Source of the DNA: Eleusine coracana subsp. coracana
Lineage: Eukaryota; Streptophyta; Magnoliopsida; Poales; Poaceae
Assembly: GCA_032690845.1 (NCBI GenBank)
Contig: CM064432.1
Span: forward strand, 58,030,071-58,094,070
Length of the DNA stretch: 64,000 bases
Reading direction: 5' to 3'
Below are positions 19,625 through 32,450 of the stretch, one piece after another; the first letter of the stretch is position 1; every line of letters begins with the position of its first letter. A program made the position numbers and the translations under genes. Below the pieces are notes generated by a model, which made no database searches, was not told where the DNA came from, and saw only the letters and a program-made list of their open reading frames with translations.

Positions 19625-22600
19625 TCAGCAGGGGCCGGTCTTCTTCTTGTCCACCGCCTTCCTCCAGCGCGTGGCGATCTCCCGCTGGATCTCCATCACG
19701 CTCTTCCCTGCCACGACGCCGTCGTCGCTCTGCGCGACGGCGACACTGGCCACCTTCACGGCGTGGGCAGCGCGCGCGTCAAGCTCGTGCAGGACCTTCA
19801 CGATGTCGGAGACGAGCCGCTCGGCCAGGCTGCGGCTGAAGTCCTCCCTGACGACGACGCGGAGGACGGCCACATGCTCGGCGTTGGGGGGCATGGTGTA
19901 GGCTGGAACGATCCAGCCGAAGCGGCGCAGGTTCTCGGAGATGTCAAACACGGTGAACGCGCTGCTGTCCTTGAGCGAGAAAGCCACCAGCGGCACGCCG
20001 GAGTTCTTGGAGACAATCTCGAACCGGTCCGTCGCCGCGAGGCCTTCCCTCAGTATTGACGTGTTCTCCATACAGTTCTCCATGATACTCTTGTATCCCT
20101 GCAGAGAAGTGTCACCAAAATGGATTAGTGCACTATTCCATCCCTTCCTGGTACATGTACATATAATACTGTCTGAATCAAACTACTGTAAAACCTGTTA
20201 GCAGTCAAGACGAGAATGGTAATAGTACCTCGAAGCCTAGGCGTATGAGCTGATAGTACTGTGCAATGATCTGGCTGGAACCTGCAGAAAATTTGGTTGC
20301 AACCACTCTGTAAACTTTCTGTGTAAGATGAGAAAACTAAAAGAATGTTGAATTTAAATGGAAATATATACCCTTAGAAAAGTTGAGCGTGAATGTGGGC
20401 TGGTCTGTCCCTAGGTAGTTTATATGGAAAATCAGTTCTTCAGGCAAATCCTCCTTGCTCCGCCAGATGACCCAGCCAACACCAGCATAGACAAGCCCAT
20501 ACTTGTGCCCACTGACATTGATGCTCTTCACTAGAGGGAGTCTGAAATCCCATTCAAGCTCCGGGTAAAGGAAAGGTGCTATGAACCCTCCGCTCGCAGC
20601 ATCGACATGAATCGGCACATCCCACCTGCATTGTATGCGTAACAGAGTAAGGGTCATGATGAAACTGGAATGCGTTACATTGCTCTGTTTGGCAGTAACA
20701 CTTCTCGTCATTCTTCAGTCTTCACTTCATGGAAAACCTCAAAACCAACAACGAGAATATAATAGCATAGAGTACAGAATAAATACTCACCCAGTTTCCT
20801 TGTTCTTTTCCACAAGAAGATCATTCAACTTCTTAACATCTTCAAACTCTCCAGTGAGTGTAGATCCCAGGATGGCTGCAACACATATAGTGTTCTCATC
20901 CACCATCTCAATAGCTTTCTCAGGATCCATAACATAGTATCCTTCAGATAACTTAACCTCCTTTAGCTCTACTTCAAAATATCTTGCAAATTTCTCCCAG
21001 CAAACCTAGAAACGTCAGAAATCACCAGAACTTATTACACTAGTTAAAGCTTGTACACCTTATTCAACAATAGGACAGACGATTACCTGAACATTAGCAC
21101 CAGTGACAATGTTGGGTTTGTCACATGGCTTCCCCTGTTCCTTCCTTTTATTCTGCCACTTCCTCTTGAATGCTAGACCTGCAAGCATAATTGCTTCTGA
21201 GGATCCCACTGTTCCAACTCCAATAGCTGTTTCATCCTCTTGAATCGGCGCATTGAACAGGTGAGCTATCATATTTACACAGCGGTTCTGCCAATAAAAA
21301 CACACAACATTAACTTACAGACAAGTACGATCCATACATGAGAGGGGTAACAATTATGTAAATGAGGAAAGAACTGAAGTAGCATTAATCAACTGAAATT
21401 TCAAACATAATTGTTGCTAAACCAATGTTTAGCACACAGGAAAGATCTTTTATAACTAGCCACAACTCAACGCATTGGCCACCTGAAATGAACTACACAC
21501 ATCTAAAAATTATTGGTTCTTCGGTCACTGAAAGTCTGAAACCATTCAGTTCAGTGATTGACAGTGCACAAATAAATCAAATCGATCACACCAAATTCAT
21601 GAAAGAAATTAAAAGACACCATGGGAGCTAGTAACTGGATGCATCCTCTGTTTTTTATCCATTTCTTTTAAAAAATGGATAAAATATCCGGCCTCCTCTG
21701 TTTCTCATCCACAATAAGTTTATTTATTTGTTTATTCAGTAAAATTTGTTTTTTGGAAGCTTGATATTGATCAGACATTGAGGTAACTTGCAAATATACT
21801 GCAACTTTTTATAGTTTTACTAGCACCATCAATCTGTAACTACTGCACATCTAGTGGATCAATGTCAGTTTTACCATTGGCAAGGCCACAAAAACTGAAA
21901 ACGACCCCGGAGTATTAATGTTTTCGTGCTGTAAATTATGACAGAAATCCTAGTGAATTCCAGCCTAATATAAGAGGTGCAATAGTGAATACCAACTATA
22001 GAATCATTGTAAAATCAATGAAGAAAATCTCCAATTAATAAATCAGGTAGGTATTTACATATGAAGTTACCAGATAATGGGCACTGGAAGACCCGATTTT
22101 CCAGTTCTTAATTAAATACTTAAACTATGGAGTCTCTCTCTCTCAAAATAATCAAAAGTCACCTGGAGTCACTCGATGTTTCGGTGCTCGCATCCACAAT
22201 TGACTTTCTTGTGAAAAAAAATATATAGAAAGATGTATGCGTAAGACTGACATAACCTTTTCGTCTCCAAGTCAAAACTAGTACACGAACTGTAAGCAGA
22301 AGATGGATCCGGTTGTCGGTACCTGGAGCTCGGTTGTGACGGGGTACTCGTCCATGTCGACGTAGTTCTTGTTGATGGAGTCCATGATGAGCTTGTCGCA
22401 CTCGGGCTCCATCCATGTGGTGACGAAGGATGCGAGGTTCAGCCGCGGGTTGCCGTCCAGCATCAGCTCGTCGTTAATGATCTGGTACGCCGCCTCCCTC
22501 GGGATTGACCGCTCCGGCATCCGGTACCTGCGCACAGCGCCGCAGCAGCAGAGAAGAATCATTAATCCGCGCCGGAGGAGAGGAAACTGGTCTGCTGGAA

Positions 22601-22706
22601 TCGCCAGTCGGCGTCGTCACCGCGGCAGCTGCTCGCGCACGTAGCGCGACGCGAAGGTGGACGCGATGGCGTCGTCACGGCTCGAGCTCGCGTGCGAGAG
22701 CACCAT
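19625..22706 (-). CDS. GAD: Glutamate decarboxylase, calmodulin-binding type
   Basis: Converts L-glutamate to GABA plus CO2 with pyridoxal phosphate in the cytosol. Seven exons read on the minus strand: 22706-22621, 22527-22323, 21287-21087, 21005-20791, 20625-20372, 20281-20229 and 20098-19625. They total 1488 nt (495 residues), the usual plant GAD length; all introns are GT-AG. Visible: MPERSIPREAAYQI and ASFVTTWMEPE near the N-terminus, HVDAASGGF, and the cofactor lysine in SGHKYGL (about Lys277). The tail has the W/K-rich calmodulin-binding segment ending KKKTGPC, implying activation by Ca2+/calmodulin. An alternative first exon with its own ATG lies upstream at 22997-23094. A broken copy of the last exon lies at 5579-5950. 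Confidence 0.95.
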
Positions 22707-22996
22707 GGCTGTTGCTGCTGTTCACGCTCTAGCGGCCGGTGCGTGTCCTCTGCTCTGCAGAACGGAGGCGGCCGCGAGAGGTTCTGTTTCGTGTGGTTGT
22801 GGTGGTCTGTCTGGTGGTAGTGGATTTTTATGCGGCGCCGTGCTACTAATAATGGAAGCCGTGTCAGACAGCGCACGGCCGTGCTTCCTCGGCGCGGCGA
22901 GCGGAGGAGTGGACGGGAAGGAAGCGTCGCAACCAGTACAGTAGTAGAGTGTACTAGAGGAGTAGTAGTAGTAAGTGGTACTACTAGTAAACTGAC

Positions 22997-23094
22997 CGTG
23001 GGAGCTCGTCCCGGACGTAGCGGGAGGCGAAGAAGGTGGAGCGCACCGGCTCGGCGTCCGTGCCGGGGCCCGTCGCGGCCACGCTAACCACCAT
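22997..23094 (-). CDS. GAD: Alternative first coding exon of the GAD gene
   Basis: An ATG at 23094 opens a 98-nt exon ending in CACG|GTCAGT (donor at 22996-22995). Its peptide starts MVVSVAATGP and ends STFFASRYVRDELPR, clearly a GAD N-terminus like that of the downstream exon (MVLSHASS...TFASRYVREQLPR). Both exons end in the same phase (two bases of an Arg codon), so either could splice to the acceptor at 22528; this version would give 499 residues. Choices: two promoters giving N-terminal isoforms, or the remains of a tandem GAD duplication. Which exon is used cannot be told from the sequence. Confidence 0.8.
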
Positions 23095-24628
23095 CTCCTC
23101 GTATCGTATTCCACGCGACCTCCTCCGGGTACGCTGCGGACAGCGACGGAAAGGGAACCTGAACCTGCTGCCGGGCCGGCCGGCGGAAAGGCGAGGGGGA
23201 CTGCGAAGACGAGAACGAAAGGACGCGAGCGTTGTGAGTGCGGCGTTGTTCGCTGGGGGCCCGGCTCGACGGCGACGTCGGGTAGGGGGATTTTTAGGAG
23301 GAGAGGAAAAGGATCCGGCGCTTCTCGGAGGGGCAGTTTTTTAGTTGGGCGCGTCGCACACGTATGCGTGCTCCACGGCACGCGGCGGCGCGGCGAGGAG
23401 TCCGCGTGGTTGTGGGTCAAGCCATGGCGCCAGTTCTTTATTGGGGTCCCCATGCGCGATCACTCGCGTCACTGCGTCCCGTTCCATTCTAGTGCCGGCC
23501 ACCCGGCGCCGTGCGACTTTCGTGAACAGCGTTCGGCCAGGTCGATGATGCCGCGAAAACTAGTAGTTTTCTTGGAGTTATAATATTCCGACTGCGAGTT
23601 AAAGTGTCCTGCATGCAGGAGCGTTCTTGCCCAAAGTGCAATGGCATAAAATCCAACCAACGATGCGGCCGGCCGGTTGTTCAGGAAGGATCACAGCAAG
23701 TAAACTAGGACGGAAATAAATGTGTGGATGTTCTAAAAGGGAGATTTCGCTAGATGGGGCTATGCGTGCGGCCTGGGCTCATCAAGGACCAAAGGGGAAC
23801 AAGAGGATCGAATCATTCGTCTCGTGCAATCGAGTACACGTCCCCACACTCTGTCATGCTAATGCTACTGTCTTTATGCGATGCAGCGGATCACATGGTG
23901 CGGTGGAGGCGTCACTTGACAGGGAAGCAATGTGTCGGTCGGCAGCGACTCGTATTGAGGTTACTGATATGTTTGATTTTCTGCGGCACATGCCGCCAAG
24001 TACTAACGCGAGTGGAGTTTGATAGCTTAATTGTGACACTAGCCTAGTCCATAGATATGGACCTAGCAACACGACGAATATGATTCGCGACTGAACGGGG
24101 AAGCAGCTCCACAGGCCATTGCATTCTAGTGTAAGCCATATAGGATATTTACGGATTCCGCTGTGTACATTTGTTGCCCGGCAAATAGCTTTTGATGGTT
24201 TTAATTTAACATGTTTTCTAATTTTTAATCAGCTGAAATCTTTTACTCAATAGTTTGTTATTTTGTGTTTTAATTTTTCTTTTGTAAGATTATTTATATA
24301 ATAATTATAAATCATTAAATTTAGATCTAATGACTCTAGGAAGTGACTAAAAGTTATCTAAACTTTCAATCAGTTGAAAATTAATAAGTCCTTTAATTTA
24401 ATGAGGTGATATGCTTAATTTTCTCCTACGCGTGCTTTCAAGTACTAAAACTAAAGTGTATCCCTACAATGGTATCATTTTTTTTTGCAATCATAAGAGA
24501 GCGACTCATAAACAGGATTATATTCGCGAGTAACTAAATGTTGAACACACTGGAGACCCTGCATACGCCACACAGCAGTGTGAGTGATATGTTTCGCCAC
24601 ATGTATGTGCCAACTCATCTGCTACGGA
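23095..24628. other. GAD promoter side and intergenic spacer
   Basis: GC-rich sequence to about 23400, expected to hold the 5' UTR and promoter of the distal GAD first exon; no clear TATA box. The rest to the copia insertion is ordinary spacer. ORFs of 60-100 codons here are uncorroborated. Confidence 0.45.
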
Positions 24629-24633
24629 ATTCT

Positions 24634-26057
24634 TGAAGGTGCATCTAGGCCCCTAATTTTATTTTGGTGATTGACGCCAATACAATTAAGAATGGACTAA
24701 TGTTTCAATGAGCATGTGTGTAGAAGATGGTTCAATTATTGATGACAAAATGCATAGAAGCTCAAATACTCAAAGAAAAGGAGAAAACAAACTGGCTAAG
24801 AAATTTCAAGATGATACTCAGAAATTTGCTCAAATATGAAGCTTATGGAGTTTTTATTTTATTTTTGAGTATAGAAAAAACCGTACTATTAAGAGGAACA
24901 CAAAAGTGTGAAGCAATGATGAACTAAGAGCAAAATCCAAAATTTCACAGGCAAAACAATTTTCCAGGGCAAAATCATCGGACTCCAGAACCTTTGTCAC
25001 TCTCGGTCGTCGGACTTGTCCGACGGTCATCGAACATGTCCGATGACCAGCAAGTCCGACTCATCGGACTTCACTGTCGAACTCCAGTACGTGTGTCAAA
25101 CCCTAGCCATCGGACTTGTCCGAGGCATCAGACAAGTCCCTCGGACTCCAGAACCAGCGCCAGCTTGCTCCATCGGATATGTCTGATGACCATCAGACTT
25201 GTCCGATGGAGATCTGAGAAATACCCATCCAAATGACTCCATTTCTTCTTAAGCTATAAATAGATCCCCACTTCGTCCCTTGTCTGATTGGTCACTCATT
25301 TCACTCAAAAACACTCTCAAGCTCATTTTGCTCTCAAAATCTCTCCTCCCTTACTTCTAATCTTGATTTGTGAAGGGATTGAGAGAAGATTCAAGAGCTC
25401 CATCGACTTCAAGCTTCCATTGTCTCAAGCTCTTGGTTCATCCTCACCGCCGATCACGTTTGTGTTTGTTACTCTTGGGGATTCATCCCCTAGATGGTTA
25501 GAGGTACCCGTAGAGCTCCTAACTTGTGTGGTGACGCCTCGGGAAGTTTATATTGACCCCTCCTTCGTAGAGTTTGCTAGTGGAAAGCCAAGTTTGATCT
25601 TTGTGGTCACTTGGAGAGGTTAGGGTTGAAAGAAGCCCGGTCCTTTGTGGATCCCTCAACGGAGACGTAGGCTTCTTTATGGAGCTAAACTTCGGTGAAC
25701 AAATCTTGTGTCTCCCCTTATCCTATTTTGTATACTTGTTATTTACTTGTTCTTACTCATAACTTGCTAGATAGGAATTGCCTCATTTCTTTTAAATTAA
25801 CTTGTGTAGGTTGCTTACTAGTTATTCTCCTCATTTCTACAACTTCCTCTAGCTTGTAATTACTAGATCCTAGCTTGCCTTTGATTAGTTTAAAGTTTTA
25901 ATCGACCGATCTACTTTTCTAACTCGTGCCATTGGACAAGTCCATCGAACTTTCCTCACTATCGTCGGACAAGTCCGACACTGCGCATTTGACTTTTATT
26001 ATTAAGTGATTTTCAGGGACAATTGCCTATTCACCTCCCCCCCTCTAGGCACTTTCA
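24634..26057 (+). repeat. 5' LTR of the SIRE-like element
   Basis: 1424 bp. Contains TATAAATAG (about 25254-25262), a likely core promoter with transcription starting some 30 bp downstream. A cluster of TCGGAC..GTCCGA near-palindromes lies just upstream (about 25000-25210), with one more near the right end (25965-25978). A 111-codon ORF at 25288-25623, conserved in the other LTR, has no known domain and is probably incidental. Confidence 0.93.
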
Positions 26058-26110
26058 ATTGGTATCAGAGCAAGGATCTTCTAAAAAGTTTAACCGCTTG
26101 AAGATTAAAG

Positions 26111-28383
26111 ATGTCAAATCCGGGAGAAGAACCAACTACCGCTCTCCCAATCAAAGATGGTGCTAGTGATAGTCATGATGGAGATGATGTAGTTGGAAGA
26201 CATGATGCTCAACCAAGAACCTATAACAATGTCATGTTTGATTATGAAGATCTCAAAGAGGATCGCATTGGGCAAGGGTCCGGTAGGCTTCCGTACTTTG
26301 ATGGACAATTCTATGACTATTAGAAATGCAAGATGATGATGTACTTGGAATCAATGAGTCCGTATGTTGCAAGCATAACCGAGAATGGTTTCTTATGGGA
26401 AAATAGAGATAATCCAACTCGAAAGGATCAACTCAACATCCATCGCAATGCCATAGCGGCTAGTGCAATTGTTTCCGCACTTAGTGCCACCGAATATGAC
26501 AAAGTAGCTGGAATCAAGAATGCCAATCAATTATGGAGAAAGCTTGAGGTTATCTATGAGGGTATTGATTCCGTGAAAGATGCAAGGCTTGAAGAATTGC
26601 AAAATAAGTTCAACTTGTTCATCATGGGTCCGGGAGAAGGCCCAAAAGAAGTTCATGATAGACTCATGAGAATTGTGAATCAAAGAAGAGCACTTGGAGC
26701 TAGAATGTCCAACTTGGATATCAACAAGAGACTATTACAAGTATTGAGACCATGTGATTGCAATATTTGCTCGAACATTAGAGAGAAGGACAATTTCAAA
26801 ACCTTCTCCACCGATGAGGTACTTGGGAAGCTTCTATCCTAAAAATAACAAAACGATCAAGCCAACAAGATAAATGCGTTGATCAAGCAAATTGCGGAAG
26901 CCAATGGTGATAAGAATGATGTGGCACTCAATGCCACAAGTGAGAAGAAGAAGAACAAAGTAGTTGATTCTAGTAGTGAAAATAGTGACAATGAGATGGC
27001 CTTGCCTTGCTTGTAAGGAGGTTCAAGTCATTCCTCAAGAAGGATAGGTACAAGAGGAAAAGCTTCGACAAGGGTAAAGCAAGAAGGTCAAAAAAGACTT
27101 GCTATAAATATGGTGATGAAGGACACTTTATTGCGGAATGTCTAAAGAAGAAGAACAAGGATGAAAGAAGAAAAGGCAAGCATTACAAGAAAGACAAGAC
27201 ATACAAGAAGCATAGGAAAGGTGAAGCTCATATTGGTCAAGAATGGAACTCCGATGATTCATCCTCCTCATCATCTTCCTCCTCTGAATCCGACTCGGAT
27301 GATGGTGGCATTGCTTCACTTGCCATCGGCGTTACTCCCACCAACACCTCACTATTTGGGAGCTTGAGTGATGATGATGACAACACTCACAAGTGTCTAA
27401 TGGCAAGAGGATCGAAGGTAACAAAATCTAAACACAAGCGTTCCTCTTATGCTAGTAGTAGTGATGATGATGATGATGATGTTGAAAATGCTTCACTTCC
27501 TAAAATGCTTGAATTCATGCAATTGCTTGAGAAACAAAAGGAAGAAAATGATAGACAAGAGGAGCTTCTTAAAAAACAAGAAGACTTGCTTATTCTTGAA
27601 AAGAAAAAAAACCTTGAACTAGAGAAGCTTCTTGAAGTTGAAAGAAATAAAAATGAAGAATTAACCTTGTCTATCACTAAAATTTAGAATACTTGTAAAC
27701 ATGTTAAAAGTGATAAAGATAAACTTCAAGAGAAATATGAGGATTTGGAAAAGACTCATAAGTCCCTTGAAGAACAATACAAAATTATTTCAACTTTCAC
27801 ATCCACTTCCACCAACAATTCTTATGCTTCCACTAGCAAAGGATGTGATAGGTGCTATAACATTGATGTTGATGCTTGTGCTACTAATGTGAAATTGATT
27901 GATGATTTGAACAAGCAAGTGAGGGCTCTTGAAAGCAAGATACAACATGGGAAGAATGTTGTTGATAATGAAAAGGCAAAGTATGCAAGAGGTGCATACG
28001 CATACACTAGAATACCCCATGTCATGGATGGCATTGGCTATGTTGAGGGTGCCAAGCACAATACACGGGAAAATAAGAATGGGAAGGAATTCCTTAAGTT
28101 CACCAAGGAAGGATCTTATCAAAAGAAGCAAGCTAACAACATGAACACTAATCATGCTTCTTTTGCTAATGATTCTCATGTTAATGTGCCTAACTCTACA
28201 TGTGCACTATTTCATGATTTTGATGTTTCATATGTGCTTATGAGAAACATGCATGGTCGTGTATATGCCAAATATGTTGGGCCACACAACAAGAGATCAA
28301 AGGCTTGTGTGTGGGTGCCCAAAGTACTTGTGACTAATGTAAAAGGACCCAAGCAAATTTGGGTACCTAAAAACAAAGCTTAA
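26111..28383 (+). pseudogene. gag of the SIRE-like copia element, disabled
   Basis: Nucleocapsid/capsid polyprotein gene. Breaks seen: in-frame TAG at 26321-26323 where tryptophan would be expected, TAA at 26840 and 26846, a 5-bp tandem duplication (CTTGC CTTGC, 27001-27010) that shifts the frame, and TAG at 27685-27687. The retrotransposon gag domain is in the first part. A zinc knuckle near 27100-27142 has its second cysteine replaced by tyrosine (codon 27109-27111 TAT). A long Asp/Ser-rich linker and a Lys/Glu-rich coiled-coil-like stretch (about 27510-27780) follow. The gag frame ends at TAA 28381-28383, with a further TAG at 28393-28395 before the protease; in SIRE elements gag and pol are commonly separated by a stop, so these two may be native. 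Confidence 0.92.
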
Positions 28384-28395
28384 CTTGTTTTGTAG

Positions 28396-31300
28396 GACTA
28401 TGTCACCGGAGGGTCAAGTTGGGTAATTGATAGTGGATGCACTAATCATATGACCAGAGATAAAAAGATGTTCAAGTCATTTGAGCCAAGCCACAATAAC
28501 AATGAATATATTATATTTGGTGACAATGGAACGGGACAAGTCCTAGGTTATGGTAAAGTCCCTTTCACTCCCTCGTACTCTCTTTCCAAGGTTATGCTCG
28601 TTGATCATGTTGACTTCAAACTTTTGTCCATCTCACAATTTTGTAAAATGGGCTATGATTGCTTGTTCAACGAATGTGGTGTGACCCTCTATAAGAGAAG
28701 TGATGGCTCAGTTGCTTTTAAGGGTGTGCTCAAAGGAAAGCTTTATGTTGTGGATTTCTCCACGGATGAAGCTAGACTTGGTACATGCTTATTAGCAAAG
28801 TCCAACATGGGGTGGTTGTGGCATAGAAGACTTGCCCATGTTGGTATGAGAAATCTTCACAAACTCCAAAAGAGCGGCCACATCATAGGAATAACTGATG
28901 TTTGTTTTAAGAAATATAGAATTTGTAGTGCGTGTCAAGCGGGAAAGTAAGTTGGAGCATCACACCCCGCGAAGAATGTGATGACCACCACAAGGCCATT
29001 GGAGATATTGCACATGGACCTCTTCAGACCCGTCTCCTACATAAGCATTGGTGGTAACAAATATGGTCTTGTTATTATTGATGATTTCTCTCGCTTCACG
29101 TGGGTGTTCTTTTTACATGATAAAGGTGAAGTGAAAGATGTGCTCAAGACGTTCATGAGAAGAGCACAAAATGAATATGAAGTAAAGATCAAGAAAATAA
29201 GAAGTGACAATGGCACCGAGTTCAAGAACACTCAAGTTGAAGAGTACCTTGATGAAGAAGGAATCAAGCATGAATTTTCAGCACCCTACTCCCCTCAACA
29301 AAATGGGGTGGCCGAAAGAAAGAACCGTACACTCATTGAGATGGCAAGAACAATGCTTTATGAATACAAGACGTTCGATCGTTTTTGGGCCGAAGCCGTC
29401 AACACCGCATGCCATGCCTCCAACCGGTTGTATCTCCACCGAATCTTGAAGAAAACTCCATATGAGCTACTAACCGGTAACAAGCCTAATATTTCATACT
29501 TTCGTATTTTTGGGAGCAAATGTTTTATGCTAAACAAGAAACCCAAGACTTCAAAGTTTGCTCTAAAAGTTGATGAAGGTTTCTTGCTTGGTTATGGGTC
29601 GAATGTTCATGCCTATCGTGTGTTCAACAAAACCATCGGTTGTGTTAAAATTTCACATGACGTGACATTTGATGAATCTAATAGCTCTTAAGAGGAGCAA
29701 GTTGCTATTGATGATATAGATAATGAAGCTCCTAGAAATGCAATAAAAAGGATGGCCATTGGTGATGTGAGACCACAAGAAACATCAAGTGTTGAAAGTC
29801 AACCCTCTCCCTGAAGACAAAATCAACATCATGAAAATGAAGAAATTAATCATACAAGTGGTCAAGATCAAGATGTTGGGGATCATGAGCAAGTATTAAG
29901 TAATGATTCTCAAGGACATGATCAAGAGGTTGATAAAGATGGTGGTCAAGAGAGCTTACATCCACCACATCCAAGAGTACATCAAAGTGTATAACGTGAT
30001 CACCCCGTCGAGCAAATTCTTGGAGATATTAACAAGGGGGTAATCACTAGATCTCGAGTTAGTAATTTTTATGAACATTACTCTTTTGTCTCTTCTATGG
30101 AGCCATTTAAGATAGAACAAGCACTTGAAGATTCGGATTGGGTGATGACCATGCAAGAAGAATTGAACAACTTCACAAGAAATGAAGTATGGAGATTAGA
30201 GGAAAGGCCAAAGAACAAGAATGTTGTGGGCACCAAGTGGGTGTTTCGCAACAAACAAAATAAAGATGGTGTTGTGATAAGAAATAAGGCAAGGCTTGTG
30301 GCAAAGGGGTACTCACAAGTGGAAGGTTTGGATTTTGATGAAACCTATGCCCCCGTAGCAAGGCTTGAATATATTAGAATATTACTTGCTTTTGCTACTC
30401 ACTATGATTTTAAGTTGTATCAAATGGACGTGAAAACTGCATTCCTCAATGGGCCAATCAAGAAAGAAGTGTTTGTGGAGCAACCACCGGGCTTTGAAGA
30501 CCCAAATTATCCTAACCATGTTTTCAAGCTCCATAAGGCGCTCTATGGGCATAAGCAAGCTCCAAGAGAATGGTATGAATGCCTTAGGGATTTTCTTGTT
30601 AAAAAAGGTTTTATGGGCATAAGCAAGCTCCAAGAGCATGGTATGAATGCCTTAGGGATTTTCTTGTTAAAAAAGGTTTTGTTATTGACAAGGCCGATGC
30701 AACCCTCTTCACCAAGCATTTTGACAATGATATCTTTGTGTGCCAAATATATGTCGATGACATTATATTTGATTCTACTAACCAAAACTTTTGTGATGAG
30801 TTTAGCAAGATAATGTTCAAGAGGTTTAAGATGTCCATGATGGGAGAATTAACATACTTTCTAGGCTTCCAAGTGAAGCAACTCAAGGAGAGCACCATCA
30901 TATGTCAAGCCAAGTACACTCAAGACTTATTGAAGAAGTTTGACGTGGACAAGGCCAAACCCATCAAAACACCCATGCCAACAAATGGACACATCGACCT
31001 CAACAAAAAGGACAAGCCCGTTGATCAAAAGGTATATCGCTCCATGATAGGATCTTTGTTTTATCTTTGTGCATCTAGGCCCGATATCATGCTTAGTGTG
31101 TGTATGTGTGCACGTTTTCAAGCCGCTCCTATGGAGTGTCACATAATGACCGTTAAAAGAATCTTGAGATATTTGGTTCACACACCCAACCTAGGGCTTT
31201 GGTACCCAAAGGGTTCAAAGTTCAACCTTTTAGGCTATTCCGATGCGGATTATGCCGGGGATAAGGTAGATAGAAAGAGCACCTCCAGGACATGCCAATT

Positions 31301-31703
31301 CTTGGGTAGGTCCCTAGTGTCATGGTCATCCAAGAAACAAAATTCCGTTGCACTTTCCACCGCCGAAACGGAGTATGTTGCAGCCGGTAGTTGTTGTGCA
31401 CAACTACTTTGGATGAAACAAACTCTAAGAGACTACGGTTACAAGTTGAACCGTGTTCCACTCCTATGTGATAATGAGAGTGCCATAAAGCTTGCTTATA
31501 ACCCCGTTGAGCATTCGCGCATAAAGCATATAGATATCCGCCATCACTTTTTGAGAGATCATTCTATCAAGGGGGATATAGAAGTGAGTCATGTGCGAAC
31601 CGAAGATCAATTAGCCGATATATTAACCAAGCCACTAGATGAGAAAAGGTTTTGCTATCTTAGGAGTGAACTAAATATTCTTGACTCTAGCAATGTGATG
31701 TAG
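28396..31703 (+). pseudogene. pol of the SIRE-like copia element, disabled
   Basis: Protease with the DSG active site (WVIDSGC). Integrase with an HHCC-type zinc region (H..H, CSAC) and the D-D-E triad (IDDFSRF, SDNGTEF, VAERKNR). Reverse transcriptase with YVDD, and RNase H with the DADYAGD and AETEY motifs. Breaks: TAA 28948-28950, TAA 29689-29691, TGA 29812-29814, TAA 29992-29994, and a 68-bp tandem duplication (30544-30679) inside RT that moves the frame by two, after which RT and RNase H continue uninterrupted to 31703. Most stops are one C-to-T or G-to-A step from CAA, CGA or TGG. Confidence 0.93.
30544..30679 (+). repeat. 68-bp tandem duplication inside RT
   Basis: Units 30544-30611 and 30612-30679 both begin TATGGGCATAAGC and end AAAAAAGGTTT, differing at one base (AAGAGAATGG against AAGAGCATGG). 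Since 68 is not a multiple of three, this alone explains the frame change between the two halves of RT. Confidence 0.96.
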
Positions 31704-31958
31704 AGGATGTGCACATCTGAGTGTTGATTGCTCAATTATTGCAAAAATCATGGTTTTATGTCAAAACTTGTTTGTTTTTGCTTGTTCCTTGATTCTTGAT
31801 CTCTTGATCAATCTTGTCAAAATATGGTCATAGTTTTGAATGGTTGGTTGATTGACTGACCATAGACTGGCAAGAATCCTTTTTGTCCATCCTCATTTAC
31901 ACTTATTTGCTTCAAACTATCCCCAGCCCTGCCTGCCTCCTCCTGTTGACACGCTTCA

Positions 31959-32450
31959 TCGGACAAGTCCGATCCCATCGGACAAGTCCGATGGTCCAGT
32001 TTTCACCCCTTTAACCCAGCCCGACTTACCCCTTCGATGAACACCCCCTCATTCACATCTCTCACGTGCTCTCTCCTCAAGAACTCCCCCAAAGGCGGCC
32101 CCAAGGCGATCTCCCTCTCCCACCATCCATTGGAGCAAGTTTGGAGGCCAAGAGGTCCTCCTCCATTGGTAAAGTCGGATCCCCCATCACTTTTGCAAGG
32201 TTTCCCCTCCTTCCCTCTCTCTCCCTTAAGGTTAGGATTCTAGGGCAATGCTAGTTTCCAATCTTTTTTCCTTGCACTTTTGATCCATAGAGATAGCTTC
32301 TAGCATGTTTTGGCAGGAGTAGACAAAGTTTGATCGCTAGTGGTAGGTGGATTTGTGGAGGATCTAGGTTTTTGGAGAAACTGTGAGTCATCGGACAAGT
32401 CCGATAGTCCGATGGGCATCGGACAAGTCTGACACGTCGGACAAGTCCGA
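31959..32450. repeat. TCGGAC-AA-GTCCGA near-palindromes before the accessory ORF
   Basis: Four exact 14-bp copies at 31959-31972, 31978-31991, 32391-32404 and 32437-32450, plus degenerate ones around 32419 and 32455. The same motif (or TCGGAC-TT-GTCCGA, its complement) occurs in the LTRs at 25010-25023, 25110-25123, 25965-25978, 35047-35060, 35182-35195, 35281-35294 and 36053-36066. Six-base inverted arms around a 2-bp centre fit a dimeric DNA-binding protein site. No function is shown. Confidence 0.9.

Noticed and set aside
25288..25623. 111-codon ORF in the copia 5' LTR (and its copy at 35361-35711)
   Set aside because: Lies in the likely transcribed leader of the LTR; no domain; conserved only because the LTRs are duplicates.
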